From Alkalimonas amylolytica (GTDB lineage Bacteria; Pseudomonadota; Gammaproteobacteria; Enterobacterales; Alteromonadaceae), in NCBI RefSeq assembly GCF_900107845.1, contig NZ_FNRM01000001.1, forward strand, positions 41,747-105,746: a DNA stretch of 64,000 nt, in the 5' to 3' direction. The notes below the pieces were generated by a model. It had not been told where the DNA came from, did not search any database, and saw only the letters and a program-made list of their open reading frames with translations. A program made the translations under genes and the position numbers. The stretch's first letter is position 1; every line of letters starts with the position of its first letter. Positions 53,056 to 62,080 of the stretch are shown here, piece after piece.

Positions 53056-53130
53056 TCAGGATAGCGAGGCGCCTCAAAGCGCCCCTTATCCCACACCACC
53101 GTGCATACGGATCACGTACACGGCGGTACT
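53056..53130 (-). mobile_element. Group II intron 3' remnant (domains V and VI)
   Basis: On the minus strand, a 33-nt hairpin (53095-53127: ACCGCCGTG paired with CACGGTGGT, inner TACG/CGTA stem and small loop) has the size and shape of domain V. It is followed by GTGTGGGA and a second hairpin (53058-53092: GGATAAGGGGCGC with GCGCCTCGCTATCC) with the position of domain VI. The combination GCACGGTGGTGTGGGA is familiar from bacterial group II introns. No reverse transcriptase/maturase lies upstream, so only the 3' end remains. Confidence 0.65.
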
Positions 53131-53229
53131 GAGAGCACCAAAACAAACAGTCACAAGTGAGTGGACGTCACACGGAACAGTATATACGTTGTGGGGGCGA
53201 TAGTGCGGGTAATTATAAATTTCACTAAC

Positions 53230-53349
53230 AACTAACAGCTTAAAGCGCAGGGGCTCTATGCTACACTTACGTGAATGCCTGAGTGGTGCTAGCCAAGCCA
53301 GTGTAAGTGTTTAAGCGTGGCATAGGCCACCAGAGCTTAAACGTTAAGC
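53230..53349 (+). repeat. attC-like site C (integron cassette recombination site)
   Basis: A 120-bp imperfect dyad. The 3' end GTTAAGC (53343-53349) fits the GTTRRRY core, and the 5' side starts ACTAAC (R''-like). The arms align as AAC-TTAA-GC-GG-GGC-CTATGC on both sides (CTATGC at 53256-53261, GCATAG at 53320-53325; ACACTTAC at 53263-53270, GTAAGTGT at 53303-53310). The size is typical of the long chromosomal-integron attC sites. The AraC-type gene starts 27 bp beyond, like a cassette gene. Confidence 0.45.
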
Positions 53350-53366
53350 TAACTTACCTAAGTTAG
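53335..53366. promoter_or_regulatory. Two adjoining palindromes before the AraC-type gene
   Basis: GCTTAA-ACG-TTAAGC (53335-53349) and CTAACTTA-CC-TAAGTTAG (53349-53366) lie 10 bp before the ATG. They could be operators for autoregulation or part of the attC 3' end and its flank. Confidence 0.45.
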
Positions 53367-53376
53367 ACAAGGTATC

Positions 53377-54270
53377 ATGCCGAACAATCAGCCGGGAAAT
53401 TACAATTTAATCCCCGAAGCGGCGTTGCTGGCGCCGCTGCCCTCGCATATACGACGGCGTTTTATGCAGGCGCTGGAGTTAATGCACCAAGGGTTAGCAC
53501 TGCAGCTTACCTGGGAGCAAATTGCGCGGCAAAGTGCGATTTCTCCGTCACATTTTCACCGGCAGTTTAAAGCCTTATTTAACGAAACCCCAGGGCATTA
53601 CTTAAGCCGGTTGCGCCTGCAGTTTGCTACCGAGCAGTTGCTCAGGTTTCCTGAGCAGAGTATTACCGATATCGCACATAAATCAGGTTTTTCTGAATCA
53701 CAAGCACTTGCCAAAGCGTTAAAACGCACATTAGGGCATACTGCAAAAGCAATCAAGCAGATGGCAACTCACGCTACTCCGCAACAAACTGCTGATTTAA
53801 TGGCGAAGCTTGCTCAACCCTTTATGCAGGGTACTATGGAACAAGCCCTGGCAGAGAATATTCCGGCTGAGTTGTTATGGGTGAGCCAGCGCAGCGCAAA
53901 AATACTCGAGGTGGATAATTGCGATTGGCAAGTACTGGCTGAACAATTTGGTGCGGGATGTGCAAGTCTAATGGTACTTAACCCCGTTAATCAGCTAGAC
54001 CTTGCATGGCAACATATTGACGTGAGAGTGTGCGACTTAGATGCTGAAGCGTGCAGCCACAATTTTCTGCTAAAAGAAGGGTTTTATTTATCTGCGGTGG
54101 TAACCTTAAGGAGTGCAGTTGGCTACTTAGCCGCTGTCGATGGCTTATTTACTATTGCCATGCAGCGCGGCCTGGCAATAGATTCAGACGGTTACTTTAC
54201 AGAGCAGTTATTAGCAGGTAGTGATGAGCACGGTGCCACCTTGTTATTTCAGCTGCCCATTGTGGATTAA
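53377..54270 (+). CDS. AraC-family transcriptional regulator with GyrI-like effector domain
   Basis: A 297-residue regulator. The AraC-type double helix-turn-helix is N-terminal (about 30-125; LTWEQIARQSAISPSHFHRQFKALFNETPGHYL and SITDIAHKSGFSESQALAKAL) and a GyrI/Rob-type effector-binding domain follows (about 150-297), the Rob/SoxS-with-effector layout. Target genes are unknown; the neighbouring DUF418 gene is convergent. It starts 10 bp after two palindromes, behind AAGG. Its base use is more AT-rich than that of the housekeeping genes nearby. Confidence 0.85.
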   Translation: MPNNQPGNYNLIPEAALLAPLPSHIRRRFMQALELMHQGLALQLTWEQIARQSAISPSHFHRQFKALFNETPGHYLSRLRLQFATEQLLRFPEQSITDIAHKSGFSESQALAKALKRTLGHTAKAIKQMATHATPQQTADLMAKLAQPFMQGTMEQALAENIPAELLWVSQRSAKILEVDNCDWQVLAEQFGAGCASLMVLNPVNQLDLAWQHIDVRVCDLDAEACSHNFLLKEGFYLSAVVTLRSAVGYLAAVDGLFTIAMQRGLAIDSDGYFTEQLLAGSDEHGATLLFQLPIVD

Positions 54271-54295
54271 CGATGACCCGGCGCAATGTTTTGCT

Positions 54296-55408
54296 TCAGG
54301 CCCCACTAATTTTCCGCAGTACCGTTTCCAGCGGGCCACGTTGGAAAAACTTCGCGTAAACACCCACCAGTAGCATGGCAATAAGGGCTATGATGCTGGC
54401 AATACTCAGTAAGGAAAAATAACCGAATTGGCCGAACCAGCCAAGACCATAACCAGCAAAAACCAAGCCTGCAATGATCCCTTGCAACACATAGCTGGAC
54501 AGTGAGTTTTGCCCAGCTAAGATCAACACTTTAGGGATGTATGTTACGCCTCGGGCAAGCCGGATCAACACGTAAAGGTATACTGCCGATAGCATAGGTG
54601 CGCCTACTGCAATAGCAATGAACCCGAGGAATTGAAGCCAATCCGACGTCAGGTAATCTTTCATGGCCAATGCGTACAAAACATTCAGCGGTAAACCTAG
54701 CGCAAGCAACCAGGGAGTGGCCTTTTCAAGTTTGCTAAACGCCCTATGGCCCGGCTGAAAGAAATGACTTTTCCCGGCGGCTAAGCCGCACGTGAAGGCA
54801 GCAAAGACCAGCGGGCCCTGTATCAACAGCAGCGCAATAAAGGTTACCGGCCAATCATATAGCCTTGCCAACAGGGTTTCAGTGTAGTGACCACCAAGGC
54901 TATACTCAGGTTCTGGTATTTCACCTGCTAATACCTCTGCCAAAATAAACGCCAAACCGCTTAAACATATTAAACTTAGCGGGATCATCCAAATAGCCGT
55001 GCGCAGTAATTTATGGCTATCGGTTTCTTTTACCAACCAAAGCAGACTGCCAAATAGCGCATATAACACAAGGATGTCACCACTAAACACTAAACTCGCG
55101 TGTAACACACCCAACAGCATCAGCCCCAACATCCTGCGCCAATAGCGCTGGTTAAAGTTATAGCCCTTCTTTTCAGCCTGGTTCAGTTGTATTGCCATAC
55201 CCCAGCCAAAAATAAACGAAAAAAGTAAAAAGAACTTAAACTGGAAAAAAACTTCAATGATAAATGCCGCCAACCGATCTGCAGTGTTTGCTGGCACGCT
55301 GAATATCTCGGATATGGGTAAAGCCATAAAGGGCACATTAACCAGACAGATACCAACTAATGCTGCCATTCGGATGATATCAACTTCGTAACTACGTTCT
55401 GTGGACAT
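54296..55408 (-). CDS. DUF418 family membrane protein (YeiB-like)
   Basis: A 370-residue protein with about eight to ten membrane helices. The N-terminal EVDIIRMAALVGICLVNVPFM and FFLLFSFIFGWGMAIQ segments are typical of the YeiB/DUF418 group, and the C-terminal DUF418 portion includes GQNSLSSYVLQGIIAGLVF. The family resembles membrane acyltransferases; substrate unknown. Convergent with the AraC-type gene with 25 bp between stops. Confidence 0.85.
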   Translation of the reverse strand: MSTERSYEVDIIRMAALVGICLVNVPFMALPISEIFSVPANTADRLAAFIIEVFFQFKFFLLFSFIFGWGMAIQLNQAEKKGYNFNQRYWRRMLGLMLLGVLHASLVFSGDILVLYALFGSLLWLVKETDSHKLLRTAIWMIPLSLICLSGLAFILAEVLAGEIPEPEYSLGGHYTETLLARLYDWPVTFIALLLIQGPLVFAAFTCGLAAGKSHFFQPGHRAFSKLEKATPWLLALGLPLNVLYALAMKDYLTSDWLQFLGFIAIAVGAPMLSAVYLYVLIRLARGVTYIPKVLILAGQNSLSSYVLQGIIAGLVFAGYGLGWFGQFGYFSLLSIASIIALIAMLLVGVYAKFFQRGPLETVLRKISGA

Positions 55409-55718
55409 GCTTTTTCCTCAAATGAATACTTGGGAATTATGAGCAAATCCGGATGTTAAAACGTGTCTCAAACTGCTGTGTTGGCATAGCAAGTTGGTTG
55501 CATAATTGCATCAGGGCATGCAATAGCCGGTAAGTTTCGGAGTTTAACGCGGAAAAACCAGCAACTGCGTACTATAGCTTAAAACATGCATATGCAATAT
55601 TTTCCCCAATGTGGCGACCTCCCACAGCATCCCCCCATTACTAGGATTGCGCTCCAAATTATAACCGAGTGTGATGTCTTTAAAAAGTCATGAGGTTGTT
55701 GCCGTGATTCGAGTGTTA
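55409..55718. other. Gene-free region upstream of DUF418 gene
   Basis: AT-rich, no convincing ORF or RNA. A single GTTAAAC on the minus strand resembles an attC core, but no partner half is visible. The promoter for the DUF418 gene must lie at the left end. Confidence 0.5.
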
Positions 55719-55775
55719 CTAGGGCTCTTTCCAATTAATTATGACCGGTTCATAATTAACTGGAAAGAGCACTAG
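55719..55775. repeat. 57-bp near-perfect palindrome ending at the GAF gene stop
   Basis: Arms 55719-55744 and 55750-55775 (26 bp, three mismatches) begin and end with CTAG, around a small CCGGT centre. The right end contains the stop codon of the GAF gene. No T tract, so it is not a standard terminator. It looks like the fused ends of a small inverted-repeat element or a phage/transposon scar. Confidence 0.6.
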
Positions 55776-56455
55776 AACCCCTTGGCCGCGTCGGGATGGA
55801 TGCTGTGAGTAATCGTCAACCCAAGCTTTTGGGACAAAAACTCATCAAAAGAATACCATACGCCGTCGATGAGGATCTTCTTGGTCCATGCACAGACTGT
55901 GGCGACCTCGTCAATGCCGAGTTCAGGGACTGTCTTAATTAGTGTCGTCAGGCTGCCGATCGCCTTGTGTGCGGCGAGACGAACTTCCATCTGATCAATA
56001 ACGAGACCGGCAAACTCAACCAACGCAGCTTCGTTCTCGGCGTTAAAATCCCTGGGTTCGAAATCAATAACATTCATCGTACCAAGCCTGTGACCATCAT
56101 GAGTAACGAGTGGCACGGCCGCATAGAAACGAAGACCCAATGCCCCCACTACTAAGGGGTTCGCCAAGCTTCGGGGATCATCAATCGCATTTTTGACAAC
56201 GTACGCTTTGTCACTGAATATGGCTGATGCGCATAAACCTGGAGCACGCTCGACTTCCGTCGCGCTTAAACCAAACCTCGATTTGAACCAAATGCGATCT
56301 TCATCGACAAGAGAGACTGTAGCAATCGGAACCTGAAAAAAGCGGGCCGCAAGTGCCGTTATGCGGTCAAAAGCGCCATCTGGGGGAGTGTCAAGAATCT
56401 CATATCCTTTGAGGACTTGCAGACGCTCCTCTTCCTGTCGTTTATCGTCTAACAT
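55772..56455 (-). CDS. GAF domain protein
   Basis: A 227-residue soluble protein. The GAF domain covers about 25-160 (ITALAARFFQVPIATVSLVDEDRIWFKSR; GLCASAIFSDKAYVVKNAIDDPR; RFYAAVPLVTHDGHRLGTMNVID), the subtype often found ahead of histidine kinases and cyclases. The C-terminal 60 residues (IDEVATVCAWTKKILIDGVWYSFDEF) are not recognised and carry no enzyme motif. ATG 56455 follows GGAG; the longer frame to 56527 is not supported. Its 3' end lies on the large palindrome. Confidence 0.8.
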   Translation of the reverse strand: MLDDKRQEEERLQVLKGYEILDTPPDGAFDRITALAARFFQVPIATVSLVDEDRIWFKSRFGLSATEVERAPGLCASAIFSDKAYVVKNAIDDPRSLANPLVVGALGLRFYAAVPLVTHDGHRLGTMNVIDFEPRDFNAENEAALVEFAGLVIDQMEVRLAAHKAIGSLTTLIKTVPELGIDEVATVCAWTKKILIDGVWYSFDEFLSQKLGLTITHSIHPDAAKGF

Positions 56456-56655
56456 GCTAACTCCAAAATTTATAGGTTGTCCCAGGACACCCATTGCCAT
56501 CCTTCTATTGCTATCACTATACACCAAGCCACAACTTTCGGTGATTACTCTTTGCCAAGCATTGAAAGCCCGAAGCGGCCTCCCCCCTAATATCCTAACT
56601 CTGTAGCAAGCCCTAATGCTACCACGACAAAATAATCATGAAGTGGATACGCAGA

Positions 56656-56706
56656 GGCCAACGCTTCAATCAGCCGACACAGCAGTGCTCGGCTGAATTG
56701 ATAGCC
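56656..56706 (-). repeat. attC-like site A
   Basis: On the minus strand the order is GGCTATC, CAATTCAGCCGA, an 11-nt loop, TCGGCTGATTG, AAGCGTTGGCC. The two inner arms pair with one extra unpaired base, as L''/L' do in attC sites, and the outer AAGCGTTGGCC resembles the AAGCGTTAG end of attC. R'' has one change from GGCTAAC. It overlaps the last codons of the serine hydrolase pseudogene, as cassettes often do. At 51 bp it is at the short end for attC. Confidence 0.45.
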
Positions 56707-57322
56707 ACCATGTGCTGCATCGATTTCCTCATCTCCGTCATCAACGGGTAGGGATAATTATCACGATCATTTGATGCAGTTAGTATGAACAAGTCAATGT
56801 CAGGGTAAAAGTGGAAAGTTGCAAACGAGTAGCTATTCGAGCCATCGTGCCAAACACTTGTAAACTCTTCAGCCGGGTTTGAAATTACCCAGCCGTAACC
56901 GTAGTAATGGATTTCACTTGGCAATCCAGAGGAATTTGTAAGTAAATGATGGATTGTAATATTCTTTTTATCAGCAGGCACATCTGGAAAGAATTTATCG
57001 ATGGTATCGGAGAGTGATAACTTCCCTTGCTCTACCAGCAACATAATGGCCGTTGCGGTAAACTGCTTGGTCACTGAGCCAATATCAAAAACAGTGTGCT
57101 CATCAAAAGCGCGTTGATTTTTCTGTCCGCGAAGCCAAAGCTTTGATGGAAAATAATGGCATTAGAGTTTGCAACGAGTACCGTTCCGGAAAACGTGGAT
57201 TGCTCAAGCTTTTGCTGCCAATGATGCAAAGGTTCCGCAGCAGCTACCGATAAAGCGGCTAGTAGAGCCAATACAGCGGCAATTACCGTACGAAATTTAA
57301 GTTTTATCCCTGTTGCTCTCAA
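56670..57322 (-). pseudogene. Broken beta-lactamase-family serine hydrolase
   Basis: Two reading frames make up the remains of an exported class C beta-lactamase-like serine hydrolase. Part 1 (57322-57071): TTG start, signal peptide ending SVAAA, then FSGTVLVANSN and GFADRK. After an A-run at about 57125 the frame shifts by one base; the continuing frame reads NQRAFDEHTVFDIGSVTKQFTATA with the active-site SxxK. Part 2 continues to HHLLTNSSGLPSE, then jumps straight to YGYGWVI and WHDGSNSYSF. The 150-200 residues normally between (with the YxN motif) are missing. It should be inactive. Confidence 0.85.
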
Positions 57323-57341
57323 AGTTATCTATCCTTGTTTT

Positions 57342-57484
57342 GGCTAACGCTTTAGATAATAGGCCCCACACCAGCGCTAAAAAACACCCTTACTTCAGGA
57401 TGCTCCACAAACCAGAAAGCGCCTTTTCATCGCCTTGTTGGACTGCCGCGCTCCGCTCTGTGGTTTTGATGGCAATTGTTAGTG
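57342..57484 (-). repeat. attC-like site B
   Basis: A 143-bp imperfect dyad between the esterase stop and the pseudogene start. On the minus strand it opens CACTAACAATTGCCATCAA and closes CTAAAGCGTTAGCC; the aadA1 cassette attC has CTAACAATTC...TCAA and CTCAAGCGTTAG at the same places. Inner arms pair as CCACA/TGTGG and GCGC/GCGC. The R''/R' pair CTAAC/GTTAG is exact. This is the strongest of the three attC candidates. Confidence 0.55.
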
Positions 57485-57504
57485 CATCTAAACTCGAATA
57501 CATG

Positions 57505-58638
57505 CTAAGTAAACAAAGCCTCAAGCTGTGCTTTTTGTTCAGGGCTAAGCTCATTTAACGTCTTCAATGCATCTTTAAGTGCTGCTTTGGCATCTTCTGC
57601 CATTTTGAAATGTAAGTAAGCCTTAATTAAGGCTGTATGGGCATTCAAAGATTGAGGATAATTTGCTCGATTCCACTTCAGTAATGCCAACGCATCGTCT
57701 TGCCGGTTTAAATATTGCAGCCACCCAGCGTAACCGTTGGCTTTATCTTGCGGGATCATGATGACAGTTTTGAGTAGCTTCGAGCGACTAGCAAATTTTG
57801 CCTGCAAATTTGCCAACGTTTTAGGCTCACCTTCTGGAATAGCCCACTCTGAAAATATATGTTTCAACCCGGCATATTGGCCTTGCAACACGGTCGTATT
57901 GTGGGTTTCGTTGCTAAAAGTCTGGGACGCGACGACCAACTTGTCAGATGGATAACGAGCTAGCAAATCAACAAACCGTTGATACGACTCTGTCATGGTT
58001 GGTTCTTCATTAGCTATCGACACATACAAGCGCCCTTGCAACTGCTCGCTTTTTAAAGCCTGCTCAGCTAATACAAGCAATTGATGGCTATTCCAATATA
58101 AAGACGGGCTGATGGCGATAACAGCATTAAACAAGCCAGGTCGTTTCACCAATGCATTGATAGCAAACTGACCACCATGCGACGTACCCGACAGTATTTG
58201 ATAGTCCAGAGTACGGTACTGTCGTTTCACAAAAGGAATCACTTCGTTCTCAACAAAATCTAAAAATCTATCTGCATTTTCCAGTTGATTTGGGTTTTGC
58301 TTCTCTGCACTGGTCACCGTCAGATCTCTTTCGCGAGTTTCTCGCGGGTTCACAATACCGACCACAATCATTGGCGGCAACTGCTCGAATTTTGCTAAAT
58401 AATCTACCGTACCGGCCGTATGTGGGCCCTGAATGTCGCCATCGGTCAGGTACAACACCGGATAACGCTCCTGACTATTTTGATAACCCTCAGGCAGATA
58501 AATCACTAGGTCACGTTTTTCGCCAAGCACAACACTATCAATCACCAGTTCTTGCAGTACAGGGAGGCGCGCTGCAGCCCAGCTACTCCAGTGGCTTCCC
58601 ATTATGAGCAGCAGTAATCCATAAATTATTTTCTTCAT
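57505..58638 (-). CDS. Exported alpha/beta-hydrolase (putative esterase, PF00756-type)
   Basis: A 377-residue exported hydrolase. Signal peptide about 1-22. The esterase-D/IroE-like domain has the nucleophile motif GTSHGGQ (Ser153), an oxyanion region in VLYLTDGD and a likely His in SNETHNTTV. The C-terminal 90 residues form a TPR-like helical tail (GYAGWLQYLNRQDDALALLKW; NAHTALIKAYLHFKMAEDAKAAL). Substrate unknown. It lies between an attC-like site downstream and a possible cassette boundary (GTTAGCGC, 58659-58666) upstream. Confidence 0.82.
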   Translation of the reverse strand: MKKIIYGLLLLIMGSHWSSWAAARLPVLQELVIDSVVLGEKRDLVIYLPEGYQNSQERYPVLYLTDGDIQGPHTAGTVDYLAKFEQLPPMIVVGIVNPRETRERDLTVTSAEKQNPNQLENADRFLDFVENEVIPFVKRQYRTLDYQILSGTSHGGQFAINALVKRPGLFNAVIAISPSLYWNSHQLLVLAEQALKSEQLQGRLYVSIANEEPTMTESYQRFVDLLARYPSDKLVVASQTFSNETHNTTVLQGQYAGLKHIFSEWAIPEGEPKTLANLQAKFASRSKLLKTVIMIPQDKANGYAGWLQYLNRQDDALALLKWNRANYPQSLNAHTALIKAYLHFKMAEDAKAALKDALKTLNELSPEQKAQLEALFT

Positions 58639-58777
58639 TGTTCTTCCTTAATTATATAGCGCTAACATTATATTTATGCGCCAGCTCGAAAACTGATTTT
58701 CATATATTCTGTACAAGGCTCGGTAAACTATTAAAAATCCAAACTTTGCAAAACAGTTCCGGTTATGGAACCAACAA

Positions 58778-58803
58778 AAACCCCGGTATCTGAACCGGGG
58801 TTT
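58778..58803 (-). terminator. Terminator after guaA
   Basis: 10-bp stem (58778-58787 with 58794-58803), loop ATCTGA; the minus strand has a T-rich run after it (TTTTTGTTGG). It lies 20 bp after the guaA stop. A smaller hairpin (58757-58772) follows. Confidence 0.9.
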
Positions 58804-58823
58804 GATTGCTTATCTAATGGGAT

Positions 58824-60401
58824 TTATTCCCACTCAATGGTCGCTGGTGGTTTGCCGCTGATGTCGTACACCACGCGGGAAATACCGTCGATTTCATTGA
58901 TGATACGGTTAGAGACCTTACCCAGCATATCGTATGGCAGGTGAGCCCAGTGGGCGGTCATAAAGTCAATGGTTTCAACGGCCCGCAGCGAAATTACCCA
59001 GTCGTACTTACGGGCGTCGCCCATCACCCCGACCGAGCGTACCGGCAGGAAGACGGCAAAGGCCTGGCTGACTTTGTGGTACAAGTCCGCTTTGTGCAGC
59101 TCTTCGATAAAAATCGCATCGGCCCGGCGCAGCAAGTCGCAGTACTCTTTTTTGATTTCGCCAAGTACCCGCACACCCAGGCCTGGGCCAGGGAACGGGT
59201 GGCGGTAGAGCATGTCGTACGGCAAGCCCAGCTCTAATCCGATTTTGCGCACTTCGTCTTTAAACAGCTCGCGCAGTGGCTCGACCAGGCCCATTTTCAT
59301 ATGTTCTGGCAGGCCACCAACATTGTGATGCGATTTAATGACATGGGCTTTGCCGGTGGCTGAGCCTGCTGATTCAATCACATCCGGATAGATGGTGCCT
59401 TGTGCCAGCCAGCGGGCATTTTTTAGCTTCTGCGATTCTTCGTCGAACACTTCGACAAACACCCGGCCAATGGTTTTACGCTTTTGCTCCGGATCGTTCT
59501 GGCCTGCCAGCGCATCCAGAAAGCGATCTTCGGCACTGACATGGATGATGTTCAGGCCAAAGTGGTTGCCAAACATATCCATTACCTGCTTGGCTTCGTT
59601 TAAGCGCAGTAAGCCGTTATCAACAAAAACGCAGGTCAGTTGCTCACCGATAGCTCGGTGCAGCAGCATAGCGGTGACCGAGCTGTCGACACCGCCGGAT
59701 AAGCCCAGGATCACTTGATCCTCGCCGACCTGCTCACGAATCCGCAGGATGGCGTCTTCGATGATCGAAGCTGGTGTCCAGAGTTTTTCACAGCAGCAGA
59801 TATCGACCACGAAATGTTCCAGCATCCGCAGGCCCTGGCGGGTATGGGTCACTTCCGGGTGGAACTGCACCCCATAGAACTGGCGCGCTTCGTCAACCAT
59901 ACCTGCATGCGGGCAAGTGTCGGTGCGGGCCACGGTTTCAAAACCTGGCGGGATCTCGATGACTTTATCGCCATGGCTCATCCAAACATCGACCAGTGCA
60001 GTGTTGCTGGCGCTGATGTGATCTTCGATGTTGGCAAAAAGACGGTTTTTAGCGATGACTTCGACCTGAGCATAACCAAACTCACGCATATCGGAGCAGG
60101 ATACTTTACCGCCCAGTTGCTCGGCCATGGTTTGCATGCCGTAGCAGATGCCAAGAATAGGCACGCCGGCCTCAAACACATACTGCGGTGCCCGTGGGGA
60201 GTTAGCCGCAGCGACACTTTCCGGGCCTCCGGATAAAATAATGCCGGTTGGGTTGAAGTCGCGGATTTGCTCCTCGGTAACATCCCAGGCCCACAGTTCA
60301 CAGTACACCCCGATCTCACGAATGCGACGGGCAATCAGCTGGGTGTACTGGGATCCGAAATCCAGGATCAGAATGCGGTGCAGATGAATGTTTTTGCTCA
60401 T
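58824..60401 (-). CDS. guaA: GMP synthase (glutamine-hydrolysing)
   Basis: Converts XMP, glutamine and ATP to GMP; 525 residues, exactly as in E. coli. The class I glutamine amidotransferase domain (1-200) has the Cys in LGICYGMQ; the ATP pyrophosphatase domain has the PP-loop LSGGVDSSV; the C-terminal dimerisation domain ends [10 protein letters not shown]. Follows guaB by 72 bp in the guaBA operon. Confidence 0.98.
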   Translation of the reverse strand: MSKNIHLHRILILDFGSQYTQLIARRIREIGVYCELWAWDVTEEQIRDFNPTGIILSGGPESVAAANSPRAPQYVFEAGVPILGICYGMQTMAEQLGGKVSCSDMREFGYAQVEVIAKNRLFANIEDHISASNTALVDVWMSHGDKVIEIPPGFETVARTDTCPHAGMVDEARQFYGVQFHPEVTHTRQGLRMLEHFVVDICCCEKLWTPASIIEDAILRIREQVGEDQVILGLSGGVDSSVTAMLLHRAIGEQLTCVFVDNGLLRLNEAKQVMDMFGNHFGLNIIHVSAEDRFLDALAGQNDPEQKRKTIGRVFVEVFDEESQKLKNARWLAQGTIYPDVIESAGSATGKAHVIKSHHNVGGLPEHMKMGLVEPLRELFKDEVRKIGLELGLPYDMLYRHPFPGPGLGVRVLGEIKKEYCDLLRRADAIFIEELHKADLYHKVSQAFAVFLPVRSVGVMGDARKYDWVISLRAVETIDFMTAHWAHLPYDMLGKVSNRIINEIDGISRVVYDISGKPPATIEWE

Positions 60402-60437
60402 AGTGACCTTTTTAAATCCAATCGTTGTGAAAGCAAA

Positions 60438-60457
60438 CGGCTGGCAAGTGCCAGCCG
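60438..60457. other. Hairpin in the guaB-guaA spacer
   Basis: An 8-bp GC-rich stem (CGGCTGGC with GCCAGCCG, loop AAGT) lies in the 72-bp spacer between guaB and guaA. No T tract follows on the minus strand; it may stabilise or separate the two parts of the operon mRNA. Confidence 0.55.
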
Positions 60458-60473
60458 CTGTGAAACGCAGCCT

Positions 60474-61994
<1,521 letters not shown>

Positions 61995-62080
61995 TTAGCG
62001 CTTTTTCGCCTTTGGAACAAACGATTTTTTACTTTTGTGATAGAGTAAGGCGCAAAGTACAGGCAACCTCTGATATCGGC

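Larger units (their letters stand above)
52947..53376. other. 430-bp gene-free region with intron, attC-like and palindromic elements
   Basis: No ORF of note. It contains, in order, a group II intron 3' remnant (minus strand), an attC-like dyad (plus strand) and two palindromes directly before the AraC-type gene. See the separate entries. Confidence 0.7.

Noticed and set aside
58659-58777. A further attC site upstream of the esterase
   Set aside because: Only one half (GTTAGCGC on the minus strand) is visible; no matching CTAAC-type half or dyad was found before the guaA terminator. Kept only as a possible cassette boundary.
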